Below, piece by piece: positions 41,730-49,876 of a DNA stretch of 49,928 bases; positions within the stretch are counted from its first letter, which is position 1; the number at the start of each line of letters is the position of its first letter. The position numbers and the translations under genes were made by a program. The stretch comes from an uncultured Methanobrevibacter sp. (lineage in GTDB: Archaea > Methanobacteriota > Methanobacteria > Methanobacteriales > Methanobacteriaceae). Below the pieces are notes generated by a model. It worked only from the letters and a program-made list of their open reading frames with translations. It was not told the DNA's origin and made no database searches. The DNA lies in assembly GCF_937881195.1 (NCBI RefSeq), contig NZ_CALGFC010000016.1, positions 1 through 49,928 of the forward strand. The letters run 5' to 3'.

Positions 41730-42692
41730 ATGAATTATCAATATATTTTAATACCATTTATATTGTCATTAATTTTAACGCTTGTTCTGACAATAGTTTT
41801 CAGATTTTTAGGTAAAATGGGTTATTTAGGTAATCTTTATGTAAATAATGTTCGTGGGGGAACTCCTAGGGCTTTAGGAATAGTCCCATTCGTATTGCTC
41901 AGCTTTTATTTTCCTTCAGGTTTCAATAATTTAATCCTTATAATAGGGATATTTGCTCTTGTTGATGATTTAATCGGAAGGAAGAAAATTGGAAATCTCG
42001 GTGTTGAATGGGGACAATTATCTCGAGGTATTGGGATGTTGGCTGTAATGGTAGTTGGATATCCCCTTTTAGGCTTCTCATCTATTTTAGTAGCATTGAT
42101 GGTTCAACCGATTAACATTTCGGATATGCAACCTGGTTCCACTTCTATAGTTGTAATTATGATGAGTATTTTTACAATTCTTGCCATGATTATTTTGGAT
42201 GTAGGGTCTATTGTAGCAATACCGGGATATTTTGCATTTTATGCTCCTTTAGTCTTACTTGTCATTTGTATTGGGTATTCTCCTTTGGATTTCGCTGGAA
42301 AAATAATGTTGGGAGAAGTCGGAAATCATTCTTTTGCTGTAGCATTAGGGATATGTTTTTATATGTTAGGAGGATTTTTGTGGACTCTTGTATTATTTAT
42401 TGCAACAACAGTACTAATTGCATTAATTAGAAGAAACAATTTGAAAAAATTCTTTGCAAGAAAATTAAATATTAAAAATCCAACTTTTGGAGATTATTTC
42501 ATGGATGTTTTAACTGGTGGGGGAATGGGTGATTCTTTAAGAAGATTAATATTGCATAAAAAACAATATGATATTAAAAACCCATTTTTGATAGCATTAG
42601 GATTTAGAAGGCTTTTTTACAATCCATTTGCACATAAAACTCTTTATAGTTATGATAAATATCAATCTGTTAATGGTCTAGAAAAAAAATAA
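41730..42692 (+). CDS. MraY-like polyprenyl-phosphate sugar-phosphate transferase
   Basis: The 320-residue membrane protein has about nine hydrophobic segments and the PNPT-superfamily pattern: NNVRGGTPRALGIVPF after the first segment, the catalytic-type FALVDDLIG near residue 88, and a LGEVGNHSFAVALG loop comparable to the GDxGS region of MraY. The family joins a UDP-linked sugar phosphate to a polyprenyl phosphate carrier at the cytoplasmic face. In Methanobacteriales related proteins are thought to build lipid-linked pseudomurein precursors. The C-terminal ~70 residues (FGDYFMDVLTGGGMGDSLRR) are longer than in bacterial MraY. A MurG-like enzyme is encoded two genes downstream. Start: GGGAT seven bases before the ATG, within a hairpin. 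Confidence 0.75.
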   Translation: MNYQYILIPFILSLILTLVLTIVFRFLGKMGYLGNLYVNNVRGGTPRALGIVPFVLLSFYFPSGFNNLILIIGIFALVDDLIGRKKIGNLGVEWGQLSRGIGMLAVMVVGYPLLGFSSILVALMVQPINISDMQPGSTSIVVIMMSIFTILAMIILDVGSIVAIPGYFAFYAPLVLLVICIGYSPLDFAGKIMLGEVGNHSFAVALGICFYMLGGFLWTLVLFIATTVLIALIRRNNLKKFFARKLNIKNPTFGDYFMDVLTGGGMGDSLRRLILHKKQYDIKNPFLIALGFRRLFYNPFAHKTLYSYDKYQSVNGLEKK

Positions 42693-43069
42693 TTATATAA
42701 TTTATATTTTAAATAATTTTTTCATTAATTAAATAATTTTAATTTAATTTTCTATTATTTTTTATTTATATATAACATGAAAGCAAGATATTAATCTAAT
42801 ATAATATAAAAATTAATTTAATTTTTAAGAACAATATATAAGATTTTCATATATATTTTATAATTTTATTATATTTTGTAATATAAAATATATTAAATAA
42901 TTTTTATTATAGTTAAATAATTTTTTTATTTTTATTTATTTAAATTAATTAATTTTAGGTTTATTTATTTAAATTAGTTATTAATAATAAATTATAATAA
43001 AAATAATAAAGAAAGGTTAAAATAAAGACAGGTATAAATTATTTATTTTATCTTACGAAGGTAGATTTT
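42693..43069. other. noncoding AT spacer
   Basis: No gene is seen. TTTATTTAAATTA-type words repeat at about 42936-42978. GAAGGT at 43057-43062 is the ribosome-binding site of the nitroreductase gene. Confidence 0.5.
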
Positions 43070-43618
43070 ATGAAAGATATTTTTGATGTAATAAATAGTC
43101 GTAGAAGTATAAGGTCCTATAAAAAAGAACAATTAAAAGATACAGAAATTGAAAAAATAATAAACGCAGGGCTTATGGCACCAACTGCAAGAGGAGAACA
43201 GCCATGGTATTTTACAATTGTTCAAAATCAAGATTTACTAAAAGAGATGAATGATGTTGCAATTAGAAATATGGCTTCTTCTGGAGATAAATTTCTAGAA
43301 TCAGTAGCTAAAAGCGGAAGGAATATACTTCATAATGCACCTACAGTTATAATAATTTCAGGAAAAGAATCTGCTAGTGATATTAAAGCTGATTGTAGTG
43401 CTGCTATTGAAAATATTCTTCTTTCAGCTGAAGGCTTAGATATAGGGTCCTGTTGGATTGGTTTAATTAAAGCATATTTCCAAGATTCGGAGAGTTCAGA
43501 TAAACTTAAAATTCCTAATGGATATGTACCATTATATGGTGTTACTTTAGGATATAAAGATATTCAAAGGCAAGAAATTCCAAATCGAAATGAAAATGTG
43601 ATTAAATGGATTAAATAA
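43070..43618 (+). CDS. nitroreductase-family FMN oxidoreductase
   Basis: The 182-residue protein has the nitroreductase fold: FDVINSRRSIRSYKKEQ with the FMN-phosphate Arg residues, MAPTARGEQPWYF, a central AIENILLSAEGLDIGSCWIG helix, and a C-terminal LGYKD. These dimeric FMN enzymes reduce nitro compounds, quinones or flavins with NAD(P)H or F420H2; the natural substrate is not predictable. GAAGGT precedes the ATG. It sits between the MraY-like and MurG-like genes but probably has its own promoter, and a role in wall synthesis is not suggested by the family. Confidence 0.9.
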   Translation: MKDIFDVINSRRSIRSYKKEQLKDTEIEKIINAGLMAPTARGEQPWYFTIVQNQDLLKEMNDVAIRNMASSGDKFLESVAKSGRNILHNAPTVIIISGKESASDIKADCSAAIENILLSAEGLDIGSCWIGLIKAYFQDSESSDKLKIPNGYVPLYGVTLGYKDIQRQEIPNRNENVIKWIK

Positions 43619-43706
43619 CTTTTTAATTAATTTTTTAATATTTAAAATTATTCAATTATTTTAAAATTAGGACTTTTTATTTTAATATTTTAAGTGAAAT
43701 GATATT

Positions 43707-44810
43707 ATGAAGGCTTTGTTGGTTATTACTGGTAGAGGAATGGGGGGAGATGCAGTTAATGCATTAAATATTACTCGTGCCTTAGAAAAAAAAGGAATTC
43801 AATGTGAAATTGCTCTTGATAGTAAAGCACCAGGTTTACTTTTTAAAAATAATGGTTATACTTGGCATAAAGTTAGTGTTCCTCAAGCAGGAGGTCATGC
43901 AGCTACAAAAACAGCTACTGCTAAAGCAGGTTTTAAAACAATAAAGGCAGCACTTGAAACAAGGTCTTTGATAAAAAAACTTAAAATAGATGTAGTTGTG
44001 GGGATTATTGGTGGTGGTGCTGTTGTAGGTTGCATAGCTGCTAAATTAGCAAATGTTCCTGCTGTTGGTATTATTGATACTCCAACAGATACAAAAATAT
44101 GCACAAAATTAAACACGTGTATTGTTCTTCCCGAAGCTCAACTATTTAGGGCTGAAAATATCCCTAAAAATGTTTTTAAATCTTTTTTCCCATTAACTCC
44201 AGGCCTTACAAAAGGGGATAAAACTAATGCATTAAAAGAAATAAAAAAATCAATTAAAGAAAATAATAGGAATTATATCAATGCATTTGATGAGGATAAA
44301 CCAAGTATATTATTTTCTTCAGGATCTTCTTTATTTGAAATGATGGCTAAAGCTATATCTAATGCAAGTAATTTAGAAATATCTGACCTCTCTGAAAGAT
44401 ATAATTTATTAATGGTTGGAATTCCTTTAGAAGATGAATTTTTAGATTTGATTGAGAATAATAATGTTATTAATCTTGGTTATATCAACTGGATAAGAGA
44501 TCTTTATGAACTAATAGATTTAGCTGTTTTAACTGATGATGGTGTTATGATTCAAGAAGCTATGGCTTGTGAATTACCTGCTATAGCTTTAACTAGGGTT
44601 AAATATGGTAGATATCATAACATGGCAGGAATTTTCCCAGGGGCTGTAATTGAGTCTGACATTGATAATTTGAATAATAATATTGAAAAAGCATTAGCTG
44701 ATCTTGAAGAAATTAAAATTAAATCAAAACAATATAGTAAAGAGGTTCTCTCGGCTGGCGATAAAATTGCAGAAATAGTTATTAATGAAGCTAATAAAAA
44801 TAAAAAATAA
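43707..44810 (+). CDS. MurG-like (GT28/GT-B) glycosyltransferase
   Basis: The 367-residue protein has a GT-B layout. The N-terminal half carries a nucleotide-fold start with a Gly-rich loop (VITGRGMGGDAVNALNITRA) and VVVGIIGGGAVVGCIAAKLA, like the HGGY-type region of MurG. The C-terminal half has ILFSSGSSLFEMMAKA, GYINWIRDLYELIDLAV and DDGVMIQEAMACELPAIAL, the donor-sugar site with conserved Glu. In bacteria MurG adds GlcNAc to lipid I; here a pseudomurein precursor or another lipid-linked glycan is a likely acceptor, given the MraY-like gene 1 kb upstream. There is no membrane segment, so it would be peripheral. A weak AATGAT precedes the ATG. Confidence 0.75.
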   Translation: MKALLVITGRGMGGDAVNALNITRALEKKGIQCEIALDSKAPGLLFKNNGYTWHKVSVPQAGGHAATKTATAKAGFKTIKAALETRSLIKKLKIDVVVGIIGGGAVVGCIAAKLANVPAVGIIDTPTDTKICTKLNTCIVLPEAQLFRAENIPKNVFKSFFPLTPGLTKGDKTNALKEIKKSIKENNRNYINAFDEDKPSILFSSGSSLFEMMAKAISNASNLEISDLSERYNLLMVGIPLEDEFLDLIENNNVINLGYINWIRDLYELIDLAVLTDDGVMIQEAMACELPAIALTRVKYGRYHNMAGIFPGAVIESDIDNLNNNIEKALADLEEIKIKSKQYSKEVLSAGDKIAEIVINEANKNKK

Positions 44811-44908
44811 TATTATTTTTATTTAATCTTTATAATAGTATATTTTTATAATAGTATATTTTCATGATATTATAATTTCATCTAATAAAAAGAACTTTTA
44901 TTAGTAGT

Positions 44909-45511
44909 TTATTTATTTTTCAATGATTCATAGCATGGTATACATACTCTTTCTTTTCCATATTTTTTTAATCTATGTTCGCTAGTCAACTCTCCACATT
45001 TATCACAAACTATTGATTTATAAATATTAGCTTTTTCAGGAATATCTATTTTAACTTCTTCTATAGAAAATATTTCATCATCTGGCATATTTATTATATA
45101 ATTGCAAATTTCTGATGTTACTTTGGATAGCAATTTTTTTTCTTCATTATTTATACTACTGTTTCTCTCTTTTTCTTTTAAACTACCAAATTCTGGATTT
45201 ATTTTCATAGGATTAAAAGATTCTTTCATTGATAATCTAATTGCCTTATTTTCTTTTCTATTTATTATGGTATAAACTCCTTTCCCATAATCATTAAATA
45301 TTAAATTTCCTTTTCCAAAAGTACAACTTAAAACTACTTGAATAGAATCTACAGCACAACTATCATTTTCCACGATTGCTACTATTTCTTCATCTTCAGA
45401 GGGATTAATATTTAATTTTTCAGCAGCTATTTTTGCAGCTTTATATCCAATTGCTGAGCCTGGACATTCATGTCCATGAAACTTTGTAACATCTTCAAAT
45501 TTTTTTATCAT
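44909..45511 (-). CDS. fmdE: FmdE-family protein with C-terminal zinc ribbon
   Basis: The 200-residue protein starts with the FmdE signature FHGHECPGSAIGYKAA and has VENDSCAVDSIQVVLSCTFGKGN with conserved Cys. It ends in a treble-clef/zinc-ribbon-like CDKCGE and CIPCY pair (about residues 170-195). FmdE was named for its co-occurrence with molybdenum formylmethanofuran dehydrogenase but is not a core catalytic subunit; metal or molybdopterin handling is assumed. AGGAATGAGAT precedes the ATG. It follows a flavin disulfide reductase-like gene on the same strand after 167 bases containing a repeat array. No other fmd/fwd gene lies in the window. Confidence 0.87.
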   Translation of the reverse strand: MIKKFEDVTKFHGHECPGSAIGYKAAKIAAEKLNINPSEDEEIVAIVENDSCAVDSIQVVLSCTFGKGNLIFNDYGKGVYTIINRKENKAIRLSMKESFNPMKINPEFGSLKEKERNSSINNEEKKLLSKVTSEICNYIINMPDDEIFSIEEVKIDIPEKANIYKSIVCDKCGELTSEHRLKKYGKERVCIPCYESLKNK

Positions 45512-45597
45512 TTAATCTCATTCCTATTTTATTATACATTAATTTATAAAAAATAGTTCATTATAAAAAATTTATTATAATTATTTAATCAAAAAAA

Positions 45598-45672
45598 TTT
45601 ATTATAATCTAATTTATTATAATCTAATTTATTATAAGCTAATTTATTATAAGCTAATTTATTGTATTTATA
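45598..45672. repeat. 15-bp tandem array, 5 copies
   Basis: TTTATTATAATCTAA (twice), TTTATTATAAGCTAA (twice) and a decayed fifth copy run head to tail and stop six bases short of the end of the oxidoreductase gene. The paired identities show that a 30-bp double unit was duplicated or converted. Confidence 0.9.
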
Positions 45673-45678
45673 GATGTC

Positions 45679-47004
45679 TTAAATGTATTTCATAATATGG
45701 AAAAATACATCTGTTGAAGGATGTACTTCAATAAAATCATCGAAATTAGTTATATTTTCTCCTATTCTCATTAAATAGGATAAATAAGCAATATCACTTA
45801 TTGAAGAAGGTGAAATCGCCGTAATTGATTTTAATAATTCATTTTTTTCATTGAATGAAGCTTTTGTCATTCCAGTTTCTTTTCCTAATACTTTCCAAAA
45901 AGATTCTGGTCCAGCAGATCCTGGAATTAATATATCCTTGGTTTTATCATTAATATCGTTGGTTTTTTTTGAAGTTCTGACAAAACTTATGGGCATATCC
46001 AAATTTATTGATTGTGGGATACAATTATACTCAATTTTACTTGAGTATCCTGCCATGTTCCTAGCTGCTATGATTCCTTCCATCCTTGCTATTGGTGTTA
46101 AATTAATTCCTCCTATAACATCTCCTGCGGCATAAACATTTTTTCTTTTTGTTTGCATCATTTTATTTACTTTTATTGCTCCTTTTTTATCAAATTCGCC
46201 CGATTTTAATATATTTTTAGCAATTTTTGAATTTGGAGATCTTCCAGTAGCTATGAATGCAATACCTTCAATTTCACTAATCTCTCCCCCATGTGTTTTG
46301 TTTTTAATGATTGTCTTTTCACGTTTTATTTCTAATGTTTCAGTATTTTCATGAATTTTAACATTTTTAAGCATTTTTTTTATTATGTATTCTTTAACCT
46401 CAGCATCCAATTCTTTCAAAAATTCAGATCTAGCTATTATGTTAACTTCACTACCTAATGAGGAGTATATATTTGAAACTTCCGCTGCTATTATGCTACC
46501 TCCTATAATATTTAGCTTCTCAGGAATTTTTTTGAGTTTTAAAATGTCTTTGTTATTGATACTATGTTCAATACCTTTAATGTTTGGGTTAAATGGGTTT
46601 GCACCAGTTGCAATAAGTAAATTTTTGTAATCTAAACTTTCACCATTAACAACTACTTGATTATTTATAATTTCTGCTTCTCCATAAATAATATGATTAT
46701 TTTGGGAAGTGTTTTCCTCATGATCAATTTTATGGATTATTTTTTGTGTTTCTTTAATCTTTTTTACAATTTCGCTATAGGAAATCTCAATATTTCCTTT
46801 TATTAATCCTAAATTTTCATAAGTATGGGAATTATTTAAAAATCTAGCGATATCTGTTAATGCACATATAACCATACATCCTTCATTTAAACATGTACCT
46901 CCAAGACTTTTTTTCTCAATTAATATAGTTTCTTCCCCTAGTCTGCCAAGTTCTAAACCAGCTAATCGCCCTGAAGGTCCGGCCCCTATTACAATATTTT
47001 TCAT
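45679..47004 (-). CDS. FAD-dependent disulfide oxidoreductase (dihydrolipoamide dehydrogenase-like)
   Basis: The 441-residue protein has the class I pyridine nucleotide-disulfide fold: FAD loop GAGPSG (7-12), redox disulfide Cys38-Cys43 in GGTCLNEGC, a second FAD motif VYAAGDV, and the C-terminal dimer segment EVHPSTDVF with the catalytic His. Three points are odd: the usual IPSK after the second Cys is MVIC, adding a third Cys (47); the NAD loop reads GGSIIAAE instead of GGGxIGxE; and no lipoyl partner genes are near. It could be a CoA-disulfide, mercuric-like or coenzyme M/B-related reductase rather than true Lpd. AAGGA precedes the ATG. It is upstream of the FmdE-family gene on the same strand. 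Confidence 0.85.
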   Translation of the reverse strand: MKNIVIGAGPSGRLAGLELGRLGEETILIEKKSLGGTCLNEGCMVICALTDIARFLNNSHTYENLGLIKGNIEISYSEIVKKIKETQKIIHKIDHEENTSQNNHIIYGEAEIINNQVVVNGESLDYKNLLIATGANPFNPNIKGIEHSINNKDILKLKKIPEKLNIIGGSIIAAEVSNIYSSLGSEVNIIARSEFLKELDAEVKEYIIKKMLKNVKIHENTETLEIKREKTIIKNKTHGGEISEIEGIAFIATGRSPNSKIAKNILKSGEFDKKGAIKVNKMMQTKRKNVYAAGDVIGGINLTPIARMEGIIAARNMAGYSSKIEYNCIPQSINLDMPISFVRTSKKTNDINDKTKDILIPGSAGPESFWKVLGKETGMTKASFNEKNELLKSITAISPSSISDIAYLSYLMRIGENITNFDDFIEVHPSTDVFFHIMKYI

Positions 47005-47398
47005 AATATTTTTCCTTGTTTTCTTTTAATAATATTGTATATACTTCCTATTGTTGTTAGTTATATTATTCTATTTATTATTTACAATATTATAATTTAC
47101 TTTTTAATTTTTAATATCCATTTTTATCATTTTTTATATTTGATTTTGTTATAAAATTACATAATTTTATATAATTTGAAATTCAATATTTTTATTAAAA
47201 TATTTGTATTTTTATATGATTAATGATAATAAGTATATTTAATTTTTTTCTAAGATTATTTCATTTGATAGATATTTGATTAGGAAAAAGTTCATAATAA
47301 TAAATAAATTATATAAATATAATTTTTATCAGTATTAATATAATAACTGTTACTTAAAATTTACTGTTTACTTACAGATTATAAAAGAGAGGTATATT
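47005..47398 (+). promoter_or_regulatory. divergent spacer; direct repeats before hypC
   Basis: ACTGTTACTTA (47346-47356) and ACTGTTTACTTA (47363-47374) form a direct repeat 17 bp apart, 25-50 bases before hypC. TATATAAATATAA near 47310-47322 is a candidate TATA box for hypC. No gene lies in the spacer. Confidence 0.45.
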
Positions 47399-47662
47399 AT
47401 GTGTATTGCAGCACCAGCACAAATTGTTGAGATAAGAGCAGAAGAAAAAATTGGTTTTGTTGATTTTGGTGGAGTTAAACAACAAGTAAAACTAGATCTT
47501 GTTGATGAGATTGAAGAAGGGAAATATGTTCTTGTTCATGCAGGTTATGCTATTGAAGTTTTAGATGATCAAGCAGCTAAAGAATCTTTAGAAGCATGGG
47601 ATGAACTTTTAGAGATTCTTGATGAAGAAGATAATGAACTTAAGGCTTTAGTGGATAAATAG
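47399..47662 (+). CDS. hypC: [NiFe]-hydrogenase maturation chaperone HypC
   Basis: HypC carries the Fe(CN)2CO unit with HypD and delivers it to the large subunit of [NiFe]-hydrogenases, here probably the F420-reducing, methyl viologen-type and energy-converting enzymes. The 87-residue protein begins MCIAAPAQIVEI with the essential Cys2, then shows VDFGGVKQQVKLDLVDEI and KYVLVHAGYAIEVLD, the OB-fold core, and an acidic C-terminal helix. AGAGGT precedes the ATG at the right distance. Other hyp genes are not in the window. The rubredoxin-TPP gene follows 308 bases downstream, after many T-tracts. Confidence 0.95.
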   Translation: MCIAAPAQIVEIRAEEKIGFVDFGGVKQQVKLDLVDEIEEGKYVLVHAGYAIEVLDDQAAKESLEAWDELLEILDEEDNELKALVDK

Positions 47663-47970
47663 ATATTTATCTCTATTATATCATTCCTTTTTCAGATTAT
47701 TCGTTTTATTTATTTTTGATCTTATTACTTTTTTATTTTAATTTTTTATCAAAATTTTTTCATCTTATGGCTTTTATTTTTTTCTTGTTTTTTAATTTAG
47801 AATATTTCTTTTTCGCTTAGTTATTTTTTCTATTTTTTATTTTTTTCTATTCTTTTAATTTTTAATGTTTATTACTTAATATTCTTATAATTTAAAAGAA
47901 TTTAAATAAAATAAAAAACATAATATAATTTGTTTAATTATGGAATAATGCTATATAAAGAAGGGGTTAG
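47663..47970 (+). terminator. T-rich spacer after hypC with repeated T-tracts
   Basis: The plus strand is strikingly rich in T (runs of 5-7 T near 47690, 47730, 47755, 47780, 47825 and 47843), as expected of archaeal terminators and unlike the A/T-balanced spacers elsewhere. No gene is seen. TATATAAA at 47951-47958 is too near the next ATG (47971) to be its TATA box; the upstream ACATAATATAA near 47917 fits better. Confidence 0.5.
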
Positions 47971-49770
47971 ATGTTTAAATATAGATGTAAGATATGTAAC
48001 TATTTTTATGACGAATCAAGAGAAGAAAAACCTTTTAAAAAAATTCCTAATTCTTGGAAGTGTCCTATTTGTAATGCAAATAAGGGCATGTTTATTGAAA
48101 TAAAAGATAAAAAAACTAAAAATAAAAAATCTGATAAAGATAATAAAATAAAAGATGAGTTTGGAACAGATGATGTTTCATTTAAAACGGCCTCTGATGT
48201 AATGGTTGAACAAATGGTCGCTTGGGGAGTTAAACATGTTTTTGGAATTCCTGGTACCTCTTCTTTAGGTATTGTTGAAGCAATTCGTAAAAATGGGGAT
48301 ATTGAATATTTTCAAGTTCGTCATGAACAGACTGCTGCTATGATGGCTTCTGCTCATGGTAAATTAACAGGTAATATTGCAGCTTGTCTTACAATTGCAG
48401 GCCCTGGGGCAACAAATTTAGCTACTGGGCTTTATGATGCAAAACTTGATAAGGCACCTGTTTTAGCAATAACTGGGTATGTTCAAAGAGATCTTATTGG
48501 GACAAAAGCATTCCAGGAGATTAATCAACACGAATTTTTTGAGCCAATTTCTGTTTTTAATAAAACTATAACTCATCCTGATGAGGTAATTCGTTTAACT
48601 ACTTTAGCTATTCGTCATGCACTAATAGAAAAGGGTGTTTCCCATATTTCAATTTCTGCAGATATTCAAAAAGAAAGATGTGATGATGAAATAATCGATA
48701 TGGAAGGTAGAATAGCTATGTTATCTACTACTGCTCCTCAAAACTTAATCGAAGATGCAGTTGATATGATAAACAGTTCAAAACGTCCCGTTATTGTTGC
48801 AGGAGGAGGAGCCCTAGAAAATAAAGAAGAAATTAAAGAACTTTCTCAAAAAATTTCTGCTCCAATTGTAACCTCATTTAGGGGTAAATGTGTAGTTGAT
48901 GATAATTATGATTTACATGCTGGTGGACATGGTGGAATTGGGACTATAACTTCTACTAAACTTACTAATACTTCTGATTTGCTTATAATAATTGGTTGTT
49001 CTTGTTCAAATAATACTAATCTTCCGAATAGGCCTTCAATACAAATTGATATTGATCCTCTAGTAATTGGTAAAAAACATCCTATTAGTCTAAATATTAT
49101 TGGTAATATCACTGAAGTTATTCCAGAAATACTTAAAAAAGTCGAAAAATCAAATAAAAATGATTATGTTGAAGAAATTTCTTCTTTAAAAAAACAATGG
49201 GACAATGTTTTGGAAAAAGAAGAGGATCCGACAAAATTTCCTCTCAAATTCCCTTTCATAATGAAAGAATTATCTAATTATGTTGATGATGATGCTATAA
49301 TAGCTATTGATGTTGGTGAAAATGGTTGGAGAGTTGGGAGAAATTTTCCAATGAAAAATACTCAAGAACTTGTTATGTCTGGTTATTTGGCTACTATGGG
49401 ATTTGGCCTTCCTGCAGCCCTATCTGCACAGATAATTAATCCTAAAAAAGAAGTTATATGTATATCTGGTGATGGAGGATTTGCTATGGTAATGGGTGAT
49501 TTTTTAACAGCTGTTAAATATAGATTGCCTGTTAAGGTATTTATCTTTAATAATCACGAGCTTGGTATGATAATGACTGAACAAGAAAATGAAAATTATG
49601 TTAATTGGAATACTGATTTATATAATTGTGATTTTGCAGAATTTGCAGAAAGTTGTGGGGGCATTGGGCTTAAGGCTGGTACCTACCAAGAACTTAAAAT
49701 GGCTATAGAAACAGCTTTTGCTGTTGATGAACCAGTTATTGTTGATATTGAAACAGATCCTATTAGTTAA
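47971..49770 (+). CDS. rubredoxin domain fused to a TPP-dependent enzyme (acetolactate synthase/pyruvate oxidase-like)
   Basis: Residues 1-45 are a rubredoxin: Cys6, Cys9, Cys31 and Cys34 with PNSWKCPIC; the usual central GT.F loop is shortened. A Lys-rich linker (~48-65) leads to a complete TPP enzyme: the catalytic Glu119 in VRHEQTAAMMA, GPGATNL, a central domain with VIVAGGGAL, and the TPP/Mg motif from GDGG at 500-503 to the paired Asn. It resembles the acetolactate synthase, pyruvate oxidase and sulfopyruvate decarboxylase superfamily. The rubredoxin suggests electrons leave or enter during catalysis, as in a pyruvate oxidase, rather than carboligation. AAGGGGTTAG precedes the ATG. Substrate is unknown; no acetolactate synthase small subunit is adjacent. 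Confidence 0.88.
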   Translation: MFKYRCKICNYFYDESREEKPFKKIPNSWKCPICNANKGMFIEIKDKKTKNKKSDKDNKIKDEFGTDDVSFKTASDVMVEQMVAWGVKHVFGIPGTSSLGIVEAIRKNGDIEYFQVRHEQTAAMMASAHGKLTGNIAACLTIAGPGATNLATGLYDAKLDKAPVLAITGYVQRDLIGTKAFQEINQHEFFEPISVFNKTITHPDEVIRLTTLAIRHALIEKGVSHISISADIQKERCDDEIIDMEGRIAMLSTTAPQNLIEDAVDMINSSKRPVIVAGGGALENKEEIKELSQKISAPIVTSFRGKCVVDDNYDLHAGGHGGIGTITSTKLTNTSDLLIIIGCSCSNNTNLPNRPSIQIDIDPLVIGKKHPISLNIIGNITEVIPEILKKVEKSNKNDYVEEISSLKKQWDNVLEKEEDPTKFPLKFPFIMKELSNYVDDDAIIAIDVGENGWRVGRNFPMKNTQELVMSGYLATMGFGLPAALSAQIINPKKEVICISGDGGFAMVMGDFLTAVKYRLPVKVFIFNNHELGMIMTEQENENYVNWNTDLYNCDFAEFAESCGGIGLKAGTYQELKMAIETAFAVDEPVIVDIETDPIS

Positions 49771-49876
49771 GATTAATCTGAATAGAGATTTTAATTATAA
49801 TGCTTTTAAATATAAAAAGATATTTTTAAAACTTTTTATATTACAAAAAGTTTATTAATTTAGAAAATTAATGAAT

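Noticed and set aside
47951..47958. TATATAAA as TATA box of the rubredoxin-TPP gene
   Set aside because: Only 13 bases before the ATG and overlapping the ribosome-binding region; it would start transcription inside the gene.
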